DNA from: Strigops habroptila
Taxonomy: Eukaryota > Chordata > Aves > Psittaciformes > Psittacidae
Assembly: GCF_004027225.2 (NCBI RefSeq)
Contig: NC_046360.1
Location: forward strand, 1,972,001-2,036,000
Direction: 5' to 3'
Length of the DNA: 64,000 nucleotides
The translations under genes and the position numbers were made by a program. The notes under the pieces were generated by a model. The model made no database searches. It saw only the letters and a program-made list of their open reading frames with translations, and was not told where the DNA came from. Shown here piece by piece: positions 10,401 to 22,700 of this stretch. Position 1 is the stretch's first letter; the number at the start of each line of letters is the position of its first letter.

Positions 10401-13400
10401 CAAGGAACACGGGAAGATTAGCTCTCCTGTTGAGCATGGGTGGACCTGAAAAGCCATGCTCTGCAAAGACCAAATTGCTGCCAACCCCTAGATCCAAGAA
10501 AGTACCAAACCTGGTGAAGAATCAGGTCCTCAGCAGGGTAGAGCTCCTCACAAAACTCACACGGCAACATGATGATCTCCTCATCTGCAAAGTAAGTAAC
10601 ATTTATACCCTCAACCACGGAAGAGCCTGATGCAGTTGGACTGACTTACCCTAAGCAGCAGACCTGTGCACTGCACCAGGGAAAAGCTGGAGCAAACGCT
10701 ATGGAAACAGTCACTCTGGTCCCACTTGCTGAATTCCACATGAGCAAATTCACATCACCCAGAGTGAGAACAATGTTTTGGGGTCAAAGATCTATGAAAC
10801 AGTCTTGTAAAAAAGCCTATTACTGCCTTTAATAAACCCTTTAGTACCATTTCCCCTTTCAACACAAGCTGGCCCTCCAGGTCTCCCCCACGTCCTCCCT
10901 TCATGTTTATCAGAGTTGTTATGAAGCTCTCGCCATGTATCAAGGTCAGAGATTCACAACAGCTTTGATTTCTTCCTTCTTTGCTGTCTTGCTTTAGAGG
11001 GAGTCTCAAAGAGGCTAATTTAGACATTTAAAAACACCTAGATAATCTTTGACTTTCCCAATCCAGAAATCCTCTCTTTCCTTCTCCCTCCCCTCAAACT
11101 TTAAGGAAACAGCAGCGTTTATACTTACTTTTTACATGGTTTGACATGCTAAAAGGCACGAAAGAGTCACAGAAGATATCCGACTCGTCTCTGCCATTAC
11201 GACGGGCAGATGACACAGGCTCTTTGGTGTAGCAGTTTTCCCAGAAGTCACTGGGAATTTCGGCTGCAGTGTTCCTGTGCTGATGATTCTCATTCTGGAG
11301 GCTGAGAGCCAACACGTAGTCTAAGTCAGGGTTCCACTCTTCGTCGAGTGAGGAATGAGCATCTTCATTTCTCCCCAACTGCTCCAGTTCATTCTCTTCA
11401 AAAGACAAATATAAAATTAAGAGAACATTAATTCAGCAACAAGCAGCTCCCTTCTGGACAGCAGACTGGCTCAACCAGGAGGGTTTCACATGTGTACACT
11501 CATGGAGTTCAGCGTATCAAAGCCTGTGCCAAATTCAGGAGGAGGAAGGTGAACAGTCAGCCTACTTTTGTTTGTAATGAGCCAAAAAGGAGAAAAAGAA
11601 GGAAGTCATTCCTCTTACTCCAAAAGCTTGAACTTAAGCTTCTTGGGAGCTTCACAACGTCACTGAGGAACCTCCTGGGACCTACACTATGAACAAGGTC
11701 CAACTCACAGTCTGTATTCTCATCCCTTTTACAAGGCTGGAACACCTTTTTCAGTATCTCAATGAGGAAAGAAATTCATTTTACTGACATTACATTTGAC
11801 AACAGTGGGGATTACACATGTCCAGAAGAAAACCATTATGTGTTTTCTGGGAGGAAAGCCACACTGAAAAGAAAACCAAGGCTCCAGAACAGGGCCCAAG
11901 GCTCAAGTGATGATGCCTGAAGACAGGCTCAGTGCTCCTCACCCATGCTGGCCTATTTCAAATCCCTCTGGTATTTCATTTGTACTGATTATGTGAGAAT
12001 TTTAAATATAGCTCCCACATGCATAAAAATATCACTTCTGAACACTCTTTAGCAGTCAGTGTAAGTGGCCTACAGGCTACAGCTCTCCAGATTATTCAGC
12101 TTTATTAGCTAAGGCCAGAAGTTATTTCTACAAGCTGAGCACTCCTCTACAGCAAAGAGTGTGAGTATTCTGCAGTGTGAAACCCTCCACGTAGCCCACA
12201 GCAGAAAGCAGGGCATGAATTCAGCTCCTGGGAAGGCGGTGTCTGAACTGTGCTGTGACCTCCTGCACACGGAAGTAAGAGATTAGAGGCTTAGGAAAGG
12301 GCAGAGGCAGTGCTAATTGTCTCAGTGATGGCCAAACAGGGTGTTACTGCAGAAATGTGCTGCACTACACATGGGAACCCACGTCCAGCTCTTACCTACT
12401 CTTAACTGAAGGAGAGAGGAGTGCAGCTGCTAAACAAAAATGGTCAGAATTTGCAGTGAGCAAACTACTCCAATTTCATTGTTTAAGCTAGATACTTAGA
12501 GACAAAAGAACAGGCAGTGGACTGGGCTTTCACCCCAGGTACCTCAGAGTCCTCCATCTAGCTGGCTTACACCTTTGCAGATCTATTCCATGGCAGAACA
12601 GTCTCACAGTGCCTCTGGAGCTTCCATTATTCAGTATTCTCACAGAAAGCAATTACAAAACCTCACACTTGGGTCAGCTGGCAAATGTCACATGAGAAGC
12701 CAGTTATTACTCTTCTCTCCACCTTACCTCCTTTTTGCTTTCTTTGTACTGCTGAAATATTTCTTTGCTGATGTCCCCAAGGGTTTTGTCTCCTACACAG
12801 CTGCTATAAATGTGCTTTCCTTGGGCATTCTCCACACAAGCCCAGTATAGTTACCTGATCTGAGTTGCCTTCTGACATCTCGAAGGGCACGCAAAACTAC
12901 ATCCTCATCCTCAAAGCGAGCCGCTGCTCTGCTTCCTCTCGCTTGCTTCACCTCTTGCCCACAGACTCGAGGGTGCTCTTGGAGATCTTTGACCACGATG
13001 TTACGACCGCAACCTCCACACAGCTCAGTCCTGGCTCCACAGTAAACTTCATGGTCCAGCAGCTCCTTGAAGGTAAGCTGTATGTCACAGTACCGGCAGA
13101 GGGCAGGCCGCAGAGGGCACGCTGACGCCTGGGAAGAGAAAAGAGGGATTATTTTTCACCTACAGAAGGCTGAGGCCCAGGTGGAGGGAGGTTCTCAGCT
13201 TGCTTAGGAGCTGAGTGGTCTATTGTTTCTTTAGCCAGCCCCAAAGCTACGCTAAAGAATAGCCTGGAATAAGATAGGAGGTGAGAAATGTAAGAAAAAT
13301 GTGTTGTGTAACCTGTGTTGTCAGAAATGTGCCAACTGAAGCACTCCCAACACTCAAGGTGATTTTTTTTAACCTGTATTGCTTAGACAGCAGATTCACA

Positions 13401-15822
13401 TTGTGCTTTTTGAAGTTACAGTCCTGAACTTGTTACAGATACAGTCTTGAAACCCAGTATTAATCACATTTCATTGAGCACTGCTAAAAACATGTCAGTG
13501 CCTGTTCTGTTAAGGAACAGATTTACAGCTCATTTGCTACTCAACAAGAATTGCTAGCCTATGTTCTTTACCCTACTGAGTGACAGGTAAGTGGCAAGCT
13601 GCCCTTCAAAAGGGGTGAAAATGGATTAAATACATGTCATAATCGCAGATGCTGCAATACTGCATCATCATTTGCTTTACAAACAAAACTAAAAGCACTA
13701 CACACAAACATGCAGTATAAACTACTTGCGGGGTTTTGAATTGGACTTCTCTTCAAAGAAAATCCTTTTCTCCTCAGCAATAAGCAGACTTAGGTGGCAC
13801 TTCCAGAGCTGGCTTTAGATGAGCCAGAGGAAGGGAAGGTCCTGACATTCATCACAAGATTGCCTGTGACAGCAGCCAGCAGGATTCAGAAACTCAGAAA
13901 ATCCCACTGTGTCCTAGTCGAGTTTACAAGCTATTTTAGAAGTCTATTTGGACATTATGAGTTATTAAAACTCACATCATGAGTGCAGCAGAGTCAGAAA
14001 TGGGTAACATTAAAGGAATGGAAAACGTCAAGTAGATGATGTTCCGTACTCTGGAATTAGCATTTTTCATCTTAATCACTGATAAGGACAAAATCACCAA
14101 TTATCACAGGTACCCCTTTGATAGGAACACTTGAGGAGGCTCCACCACTTTAAGGCCGTTTCCAACCATGTCCTCTCAGGGGGTTTGAATTTAGAAAGCA
14201 CAGGTCAATAAAATGGATGCATAAACCACAGGTTGGAATCCAGGTCTTGGCTGACAGAAGGCTCTAGAACCAGAGCTTGGAAATACCACAGAGTATCCTC
14301 CAAGTGTCTACTAACACAAAGTCCACCAACCTCATGATCCTTCAGGAGACTGTTTTCTATCTTCATCCTACACTTGCAGGTAACCTACAATAAAGAGACC
14401 TCATTAGATTAATTGCCATAGAAGTCAGCAATTTTAGAGGAGACATTTGTTTCTCACCTGCACGTGCTCAGACTCAATGTGGTTCTTCATTTCAGACTTC
14501 GGGATGGATTCACTGCAGTAGCAGCATACTTCAATATTTCTGCTACAGTGGATTTCATGGATGATGAAATTAACAGCAGGAATGTCCTTTTTGCTGTGAA
14601 AGAGTCACAGAGGTCACTTTGCAGAAAATACACTGATAAGAATTTCAAGCAGTTTTTTATAATTTAAAAAATCCTAAGAAAGCTTTCTATGAATTCATGG
14701 TTTAGAGAAGTGGGTAACTAACAAGAAAGCCAAGCCCAGGCAGGCCTCAGTGTTCCTTTATAGCGGGGTATTAGCATGAAAAAGTCACAATTTTCACACT
14801 GCATTAAGATAAAATCAAAGTGGATTCATTTCCTTATGTGAAAGGCAATTTTTGCAGCATAAACAAATTATCACCAGGTTTAAGTTAATAAACTAATCTG
14901 AGAAGATAAAAGTTTCTTCCTGAAATAACTTGGCTATGAGAGGTTGAACAGTGCTCTGGGAGCTTTGTCCTTATTCCTGCCTCAAGCAGGGAGCATCATT
15001 TCCAGATGGATCTATCATCCATCCTCTCGCCCCAGGAAATCAGCCTTCAGAGCACCAACATTAACTTTATAACCCATTCCTTAGCGCTTTCTATATCACA
15101 AAGGAAGGTCACTACAGCTGTTCAGTTTTTTCCCTGTCAGATCCCAAGCAGCCAATGTCCTGGCAAAGCAACAAAGTCCAACAGCAGCGGCTGAATTGCA
15201 CAAACTCGCTGCTTGCGAACCGACTCGCCTGATGTTGAAAGAAACTGTTTGGATTCTGCTATCCCTGAGAAAAAAAATAAGTTAATTTCTTTAGTTGCTT
15301 GTATTCCTGATGTACTTCTGAGGTTTCATCGTTATCAGTGAATGTACTACTGACATTGGAGCTGCTACGAAAAGAGAACCGTTATCAGACAGAAGCAAGG
15401 CCACGGCAATACGTTCCGACTGAGTCTATTTTTACATCTGCTTCTGAGCCATGCAGCTGCTAAAGGAAAACTTGGAATCGTGGAGTTCATGTGCACCTTT
15501 AAAAATCAAGTCTTTATTTCTATTCGAATACTTTGGTTTGAATCCTGTAGTTTCTGCCTAGTTGCCTGTTAAGTCAGAAACTTGAATAAAGGTTTGGAAA
15601 ACTACAAGACAAGGTAAAACCCAAAAGCCAAACGTCTCTACAAAGATAACACGTTCATAATTAGCCTGCACCTTCCAGTATTTCCTCGCGTTCCGAGGGC
15701 ACACACCGCCGATCCCGCCCGAAGGAAGGCGCCGGCACGGAGCCGCCCCAACCGCTCGGTTTCATTTCTTACCAGTTCCCACAGAGCCGCGTTTCCGCCT
15801 CGGTAACCGCCGCGATGGCCAT
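7478..15822 (-). CDS. TRAFD1: TRAFD1 (FLN29), TRAF-type zinc-finger regulator of innate immunity
   Basis: There are eleven coding exons on the minus strand: 15822-15773, 14593-14458, 14384-14331, 13128-12855, 11395-11129, 10584-10511, 10393-10178, 8883-8757, 8632-8326, 7781-7709 and 7549-7478. They join in frame to 549 residues, against 582 as I recall for human. The start has a strong context (A at -3, G at +4) and gives MAIAAVTEAETRLCGNC. Residues 14 to about 125 form the TRAF-type Cys/His region (VNFIIHEIHC, VTCKC, CRYCDIQL, GARTELCGGCGRN). Two shorter fingers follow: LPCEFCEELY near 267 and IIPCEFCGIQL near 340. A Ser/Pro/Arg-rich tail follows, including ELARRRARHQG. The family dampens TRAF6- and TLR-dependent signalling and is interferon-inducible in mammals. 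The donor after exon 3 (GTTGGT) and after exon 6 (GTTTGG) are weak. The Glu-rich C-terminus I recall in mammals is absent; the protein ends STTDEKHV. Confidence 0.93.
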
Positions 15823-16720
15823 TTTGTGCCCGGGGGCCGCGGGGCAGGTCCCCCCCTTCTTTCAGCCCCTCACTGAAGCAGGGCGCTCCCTCCGCCGGGG
15901 CCGCGGCTCCCTCCCCTCAGGCGAGGAGCGGGCTGGGGCTCCACCGCCCTGGGCACGGCGGGGTGGGACGGACACGGACACACACACACACCCCCCGACC
16001 AGCGCCGCTCCCTTCCAGCGGCTCCCCGGGCTCCCGACACCGGGCCCAGCCCCGCCCCGCGCTTCCTACCGGCCCCTTCACCCCCGCCCCGGGCCGGCCC
16101 GGCCGGCGGCTGCGCACTGCGGTTCTGCGCTCTCATCATGGCGGCGCGGGGCCATGTGCAGGACCCCAACGACCGGCGCCTGCGGCCCATCTACGGTACG
16201 GACCCCGCGAGCCCCCAGCCCCGCTCCCGGCCCCGCCGCCGCGGCATCGCGGTGCTGCCCCGACCCGCCCGACAGCCCCTGGGGATGGCGCGGAGGGGCC
16301 CGGCCCGGCGAGCGCTCGGTGGCTCCTCCGGCGGGCCCCGCCGCCCGCCCGCCCGCCTCTCCCGCCCTATCCCCGGCGGCGGGGGAGCCCTGCGCTCCGC
16401 TCGGCGGGCAGGCGCCGGGACAGCGCGCTCGGGGGATGACGGGGAGCGCGGCCCCGGCCCCGGCTGCTCCCTCCGGAGGACGCTCCCGGCCTCCCGCCGC
16501 CTCCCGCCCTTCCCACCGCTTCCCCGGTGAGCCCGCGGGGGTGCGGGTCGGTCCCGGCTCCCACCCGCGGCTGGAAGCGGGAGTTTGGCGGGACCGGGGG
16601 AACCCGGGCTCCGTCCCCGCTGCGCATCTTCTGCGGGCAGCGGCGCTTTCCCCGGAGCTCCCCGCGTCCTCCCGGGGGCATGCCCGTCCGGAGCCCCCGG
16701 GTCCGCGGTGATGCGCGGAG
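15690..16720. promoter_or_regulatory. CpG-island bidirectional promoter of TRAFD1 (-) and NAA25 (+)
   Basis: This is about 1 kb of very GC- and CpG-rich sequence spanning both first exons. The start codons diverge at 15822 (TRAFD1) and 16138 (NAA25), leaving 315 bp between them. I see no TATA box, as expected for a housekeeping CpG promoter. An ATGGCGGC at 16138-16145 overlaps the NAA25 start and matches the YY1 core often found at such starts. A TGCGCACTGC at 16111-16120 resembles half of an NRF1 site. A short (CA)n run lies near 15980. Boundaries are judged by eye. Very long open frames on both strands here come from base composition, not coding. Confidence 0.85.
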
Positions 16721-19700
16721 GGGCAGTACCCATGGGAAGGGGGGGTATGTGCGCCTCTTTCAGGCAAGGCAACTCCGGTCGGTGTTTGTTTCTTGCTGCA
16801 GAGAAGTTAGAAAAGGATTAGTTCATGAAATGAACAAGAGCAGTCGTGGATACCTTAAAGTTGTATTTTGAAGTGCTGTGGTACAGGTTAATTGTGGTGT
16901 TATGGAAGTTAATTGGGAGACAAGAGCAAAGTAGAAAAGGAGGCGGTCTTGTTAAGAAAACTCGTGTATTAAGCTTTCCCCAAATATTTCCAAGGGTATT
17001 ACATGTAATTGGGATTGCTTAAGAGACTGGAGGCAAGCTTGGCTCTGTTTATGCAAATATAGGGAAAGAGAAAAGAAAAACACTCCCCCAGGCTACAGTG
17101 TCATTTACTGTCTAAAATTGAGGATTGGATAGAGATTTTGGAAAATGTTCTCAACTTCTTTTAACTCTAGAAGAAAATAATCTCTACCTCCAAAGATGGA
17201 GAGCTGCCCTCATTTGGAATGCTTCAGGGTTGTCCTCTGCTGTGAGGATGGTGTGGTTATAGACTTGCATCCGCGATGGTTCCAGTGAGGTGGAGGGAGA
17301 TAGTTGTGTTTGATTAAAAGGGTAAACATGCAGCTGTCTTAAAATTCACCCCGCAATCATGAGTGCAGCTTTGTGGCTTGTCTTTATGTAGCAGTTTGAA
17401 GAGTTTTCCTTAGCTTTCTGTACATGCCATTTTTATTAAGGTGTGATTATTTGTGTTATAACCTGTGTAACATCTTTAAATGTTCTTAAAAGAAAAAGCT
17501 TGGTAAGCTCAACTGATACTAAAGCAGATGATGCTGAGATGTATTTCACTGTATTCCTTTCAGAGAGAGCTTTAAAATAGCTTTCTGCTAGTTCTAGAAA
17601 GGATTATCTGCAGTGTAAGATTGGAATCCAGGCTTTGGTGCTGCAGAACCCAAAATAAAGCCTGTCCTCAAGAGGTAAATACACAACTTCACAAAAGTCA
17701 CAACCAGGAGATGTGCAGCGTAAGGCTGAAGGTCTGATTCTTGACTTAAACCAGTGGTTTTGGGTTGCACCACGTGCCTGGTTGCTCAGGGTTCCTCGAC
17801 AGCTACATTTATCTTCCATCTTGTTCTCTCTTCACCTGGAGGTTCATTCACATGTTGCCTTTCCAACCACTGAACATCTCCACCTCCAGACTTGCAACTA
17901 ATGTAGGCTGAAGTTTATTTTCCTTTCGCTCGAATTCCTTTGGAAGTTGCCAGTACTTTGGCTTCCAACAAACTTACTTGTTGTTAGCAAAATACAATCT
18001 TTTTATTCTGCTGCAGTTCAGAGAAGTTTGTGGTTTATTTGATTTACTTGAGGAGATCTGAAGTGGAGATGTTATCAGTACAGTTGTTAAACAATCCAAG
18101 ACAGGCAGTGCAGCGTGGCAGATAATTTGTGTGTAAGTGAGCTGTGCAACACAGATCCTTAAATCACAAAGTCTCTGCTGGTGTATGAGGACATCACCAG
18201 GATGTTCTGTTCCACAGGTTTGAAACCTCTTCACTGAGAAATCCCTGCTTAAGTTTTGATGTTGAAGGCGATGCACAGGCTTTTCCAAGTTAAAACAGCC
18301 ATCTAACCCATGGACAGACAATGTCTCACAGCTTCAAACTATATTTCATGCTGCAGCATTTTGTTTTGGTTGGTGTGGGCAGGCTGCCTCGTTTGGGGTT
18401 TTGTCTGCATGGTCTCAGGAGCCCAATTAGCTCTCTGTTAAATCTGCAGCACTTACTTGGCTGTGGAAGCAAATGTGGAAGCTGCTGGGTATAAATCTCA
18501 TTAGTATAGATGCACACTTTGTGCCATATCCCAGGAATTACTAAGGTCACCTCAGGAAAAGAGTTTTTTCATAATGAGAACTACAGACTTGATGAGAAAA
18601 AGATGTCAATGTAATTTCAATTAACTGGCATTAGCTCTGTTCAGCTTGGTGGGGAGAGGCCAGGACTGAGCAGCCTCTTCCCTGTTGGCACCTCAGGTGC
18701 AGCTGAGGTTTTTCTGCTAGGTTTTGGTTAGTAAGCCTAACCAAAAGTTAGTTTTTGAGGGAGGGGAAGCACACAGGGGTCATGTTCTAATCTAAAATTG
18801 CTTGTAATTGTACAATGACATGGTGATGTGCTGTAGGTGAACACTGAGCTGAATAAAGGAGAAAATAGTCTTGAGGCAGGGGTCTGGCTTTTCTTCAGCT
18901 GAAGCTTTACTAGATAGTGGGATCTCCCCCAGGAAATAACGAGTCTGATGAAAGCATAGTGATACCCTGCTAGGGGACAGATTTGCTCTGCCTGAGGTAT
19001 GGATCGTATGGACAAGTAGGTTTTCTCACTTAATGCTTTGCTAGATGGTGAGTGCTTAGTTTCCAACCTGCTGCCTGTTAAAAGTCATTGAAAGTCTCCC
19101 AAAGGCACACCAAATGAATTCCTGCTTCGGCTGAAGCCAAGAGGCTCAGCATCATTGCTAGCAAAGAGCTGTTGCTGCAGAACCCGTTCTATTATGCCTC
19201 TTTTGTTGTTGTAATGATCTGTGTGGAGTAATTACAAAAGCTTGTTTGTTTGAATGACTAAAACTGGTCCAGCAGATGAATACTTCATCTACAAAGTGAC
19301 ATGTTTCCTGAATGTTAGGCTTAGTGGTAATTGTACAAGGGAAATGGGATTTGCACTACTGGCCTATAGCACATACTCCACAGTAAAATTGGAGGTAGCT
19401 TTCCAGAATGGTCTTGTGTTTTGGTGTAATGCTGTATATGTTGTTCTTCTGCAGATTATCTCGACAATGGCAATAATAAAATGGCAATCCAGCAAGCAGA
19501 TAAGCTGCTCAAAAAACACAAGGATCTCCACTGTGCAAAGGTAAGTGTGACCGTGGTGCAGCAGCCTCCTTTGGTGAGCGTAGCTCTGAGGCTTGGTGGT
19601 GTCCAGGATCTTCCAGGGACCACGGTGTTTCCTGAACCCTCTGGAACATCTCAGGCTGTTCTAGTCCACAAAATATCATGTTTTCCTGAAAACTTGGACA

Positions 19701-22700
19701 GATCTTCTTGGGGAGGTACCTGTGACTAGAGTGGTGTTGGTTACACCTGAGCTAACTGTCAAGCTCCCTGCCAGGGCCTCTGCGCACAGCCTTGGCACAT
19801 GGGCTGTGCCTTAAAAATGCCTCTTTCAGACCTTAGGTTGGGATACCTATCTTGTAGTAGTTTAGACCAAAAATGTTTCCTTAGGAGGTGCAGTCCTTAG
19901 TAAGACATAACAAGGTGATTTTGGAGGCATTTGCTCTTCTGCTTCTTGTTTGCTGCCCTCCTTGCCGTGCCCCTGGTGAAGGCAAAGGAGTTCTGTTCCT
20001 TGGTTTCCTGAACATATGACTATCTTCCTACTTTTCTCTTTTCCCTGTGGGTTTTCCTCTATAGTTGAAAACTTACAAAGCTGAAACAAGTGTCATTGAC
20101 CTGAATCTCGTTTATGTTGCTTCTCTCTGGCCAGTTATTGAAGGAGAAAACTGAAAATGGGCAGGCCTGGTCAGTTTTCAGTCTGCAGGTTGGGAGAACT
20201 GAGTGGTGGGTGATGCCTTTGAGCAGCCTGCATGTCTGCTAAAGAAATGCAAACCCACACTATTGATACAGCTTGCATTTGGAAGTTTTCCTCTATACCG
20301 TATGGATTAGAAGCCTAATAAAACCTGAAGGTCTGTAGAAGTGATGAGGTGGTTGGGCAAAGCTTCTCCCCACCGGGAATGAGGGTTTTCACTGGTAACT
20401 GCCAACTGTGTTCCTACCAGCTGCCTCTGTGTTGTGTCGATAGGTTCTGAAGGCAATTGGCTTGCAGAGGACTGGCAAGCAGGATGAAGCGTATGCTCTG
20501 GCACAAGAAGTAGCAGCACTTGAACCCACAGATGATAATTCCTTGCAGGCGCTCACCATCCTTTACCGGGAAATGCACAGACGTAAGCTTTTTCCCTTCC
20601 CTCTCTTAAAAATCATCATTATTTATATGCTTCTAAAAGTATATGTCACCCCCAGTTTCATGGGAAACATGCAAAGTCTGGGATTTGTGTATAAGTGTGT
20701 TATTAGGAGTCTCGGAGAATTTAAAGGATGCCTGTTATAAATGCCTCTAAGGCTGTAGGGATCACCATACAGCAAAGAACCTTGTTTAGGCTTCTCTCAT
20801 TAACATTACTGTGTACATAGTTCCTAAATGAATGACATGCTAATAACAATCCATCACCATCAGGCTGTGAGTTCGCTTTTTAATGAAAGCTACTGGAATT
20901 TGCCAGTAAATGTGGTAGAGATGACAAATCACACGGGCTTTTTTTGAAAGAAGCCAGACCTTATGTGCTGCTTATCTACAGCTCTAAACAGTTGTTGTTT
21001 CTGGCAGCTTCTTGTGGTTCTTGCTGGTGGTAGTAACCTTTGTTGTTGAATTGCTGAAGCAGTGACAGTGGGGTGAAACAACTTCTTTAGAAATGGATAT
21101 GAGGTATCAGTCTGCAATACAGCAGTTGCTTATGCTCTCCTAGCTTCTTTCTACGTGTGTAGCTATATGTGGAGTTGAAGCATCGTTTCTTGAATAATAT
21201 GAAATGTTTTCTCTGTATGTGTGATTTCAATATAAAGATGTCAAAAGCCTTTTGGTGATTCTCAACTTGCATAAGCATTAAGCTCAGATTTCTAACTTTC
21301 AGGTTTATAACTCAGAAAGGAAGTAGTGGGTGTCAGGCACTTCCACTTTCGGTCTTGCAAGAAAATTGTGATTAGATGGTTTATGTATGTGTGTCGAGGA
21401 CATGTAAAGTGTGTGAAAAACAACTTACATTTAGTTTTCTAATACTACACTGAGATATGATTGTATGTATAAGGAAAAAAAACCTCTGGAAGGATGAAGA
21501 TGTAAGAGTTTTGTGTATTACAATACCGTAAGAACTTAGTCATGACAGACCTATTATTAAAACGTACTCTGAAGTATTTCACTTGTTAAGAGTACTAAAA
21601 TAGGCAATTGGGAAATAACAGGATATGACTAATGTAAGTAAACCTGTGATAAGAGTAACTGATTTGATATTAGGTTCAGAGAATGTTCTGTGTTTTGGCA
21701 CAGAATTCACGTGGAGCAGTCGTTCTGCCAGGAGCAGCGATCTTAATTCAGTTTAATGCTCCAAAATAGATTCACTTCCGTAAGAAAAAGACTGAAGTGC
21801 TTCTGAGCAGTTTTAGTTGTTGCTGTTAACTCTGAGGTTGGTTTGTTTGGGTTTTTTGTAAGTACTTTCCTCTTTTGCCTGATGTTTGTAGTGTTTAGGG
21901 TCTTGGGAGGGAGAACCATTTCTGTGGTTGATGAGTGTAATTAAATTACAGTTCAGAGTATCACTGATGTTATCTTTAGGTAGTTATGCTTTAAAGTTAC
22001 TCCCAAATTTGTCTTAACTCAAGCATCTGGGTTTGGTTTAGCGGAACTGGTAACTAAACTTTATGAGGCAGCTGTAAAGAAGGTTCCCAACAGTGAAGAG
22101 TATCACTCCCATCTCTTCATGGCCTACGCCAGGGTTGGTGAATACAAGAAGATGCAACAGGTACGATCAACAGTTTGTGTTCTGGTCATTTTAAGGTATC
22201 TTTTTCTGTATATGTTACTGTTAATCACAAGGCACGTTCCAGAAAGCTCAGCTGGGTTAATGCAGAGTTTAGGCTGCTGTTTTTTACAGAAGGGCTTAAA
22301 AGACCATTATTTGAGGGGTGAGTTATCTGAAGACTGATGCTTTCTTTTCCTTACGTGGGTTAGGACAAAAGCTGTGCCTTTTGTGTGCATAGTCTGATGG
22401 AATACGTTGGTTATTTTGGGAGGGTTTTATCAGTCTGTCAGTGGTTACATATGAGCAGTGTATTATACGGGAATTCTGGAGCAGATAGAAAAAGATGTAG
22501 CCAGATCTTCTGATCCATGTTTCAGACTTGATTTACTCCTTAGTTTTACGTTTGCGAAGAGTAATCTTACTCACGCTCTTATCTCTGTAGTCTAACATCT
22601 AACTAGGCTTGTATGGGTTGTAATTCAGTGAAGGCAAATTAAAAAGCACTTCCTTTAAGTACATCTCAGTTGGCAGAACAGTGTCATGCTGGTTAGTTTT

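Noticed and set aside
15758-15772. GAAATGAAAC on the minus strand as an interferon element for TRAFD1
   Set aside because: The spacing between GAAA units is one base rather than two, and it lies in intron 1; the match is too weak to call.
15815-16711. Plus-strand open frame of 298 codons across the TRAFD1/NAA25 promoter
   Set aside because: It lies in a CpG island where stops are rare, overlaps TRAFD1 exon 1 on the other strand and NAA25 exon 1 in another frame, and is only Pro/Arg/Ala-rich.
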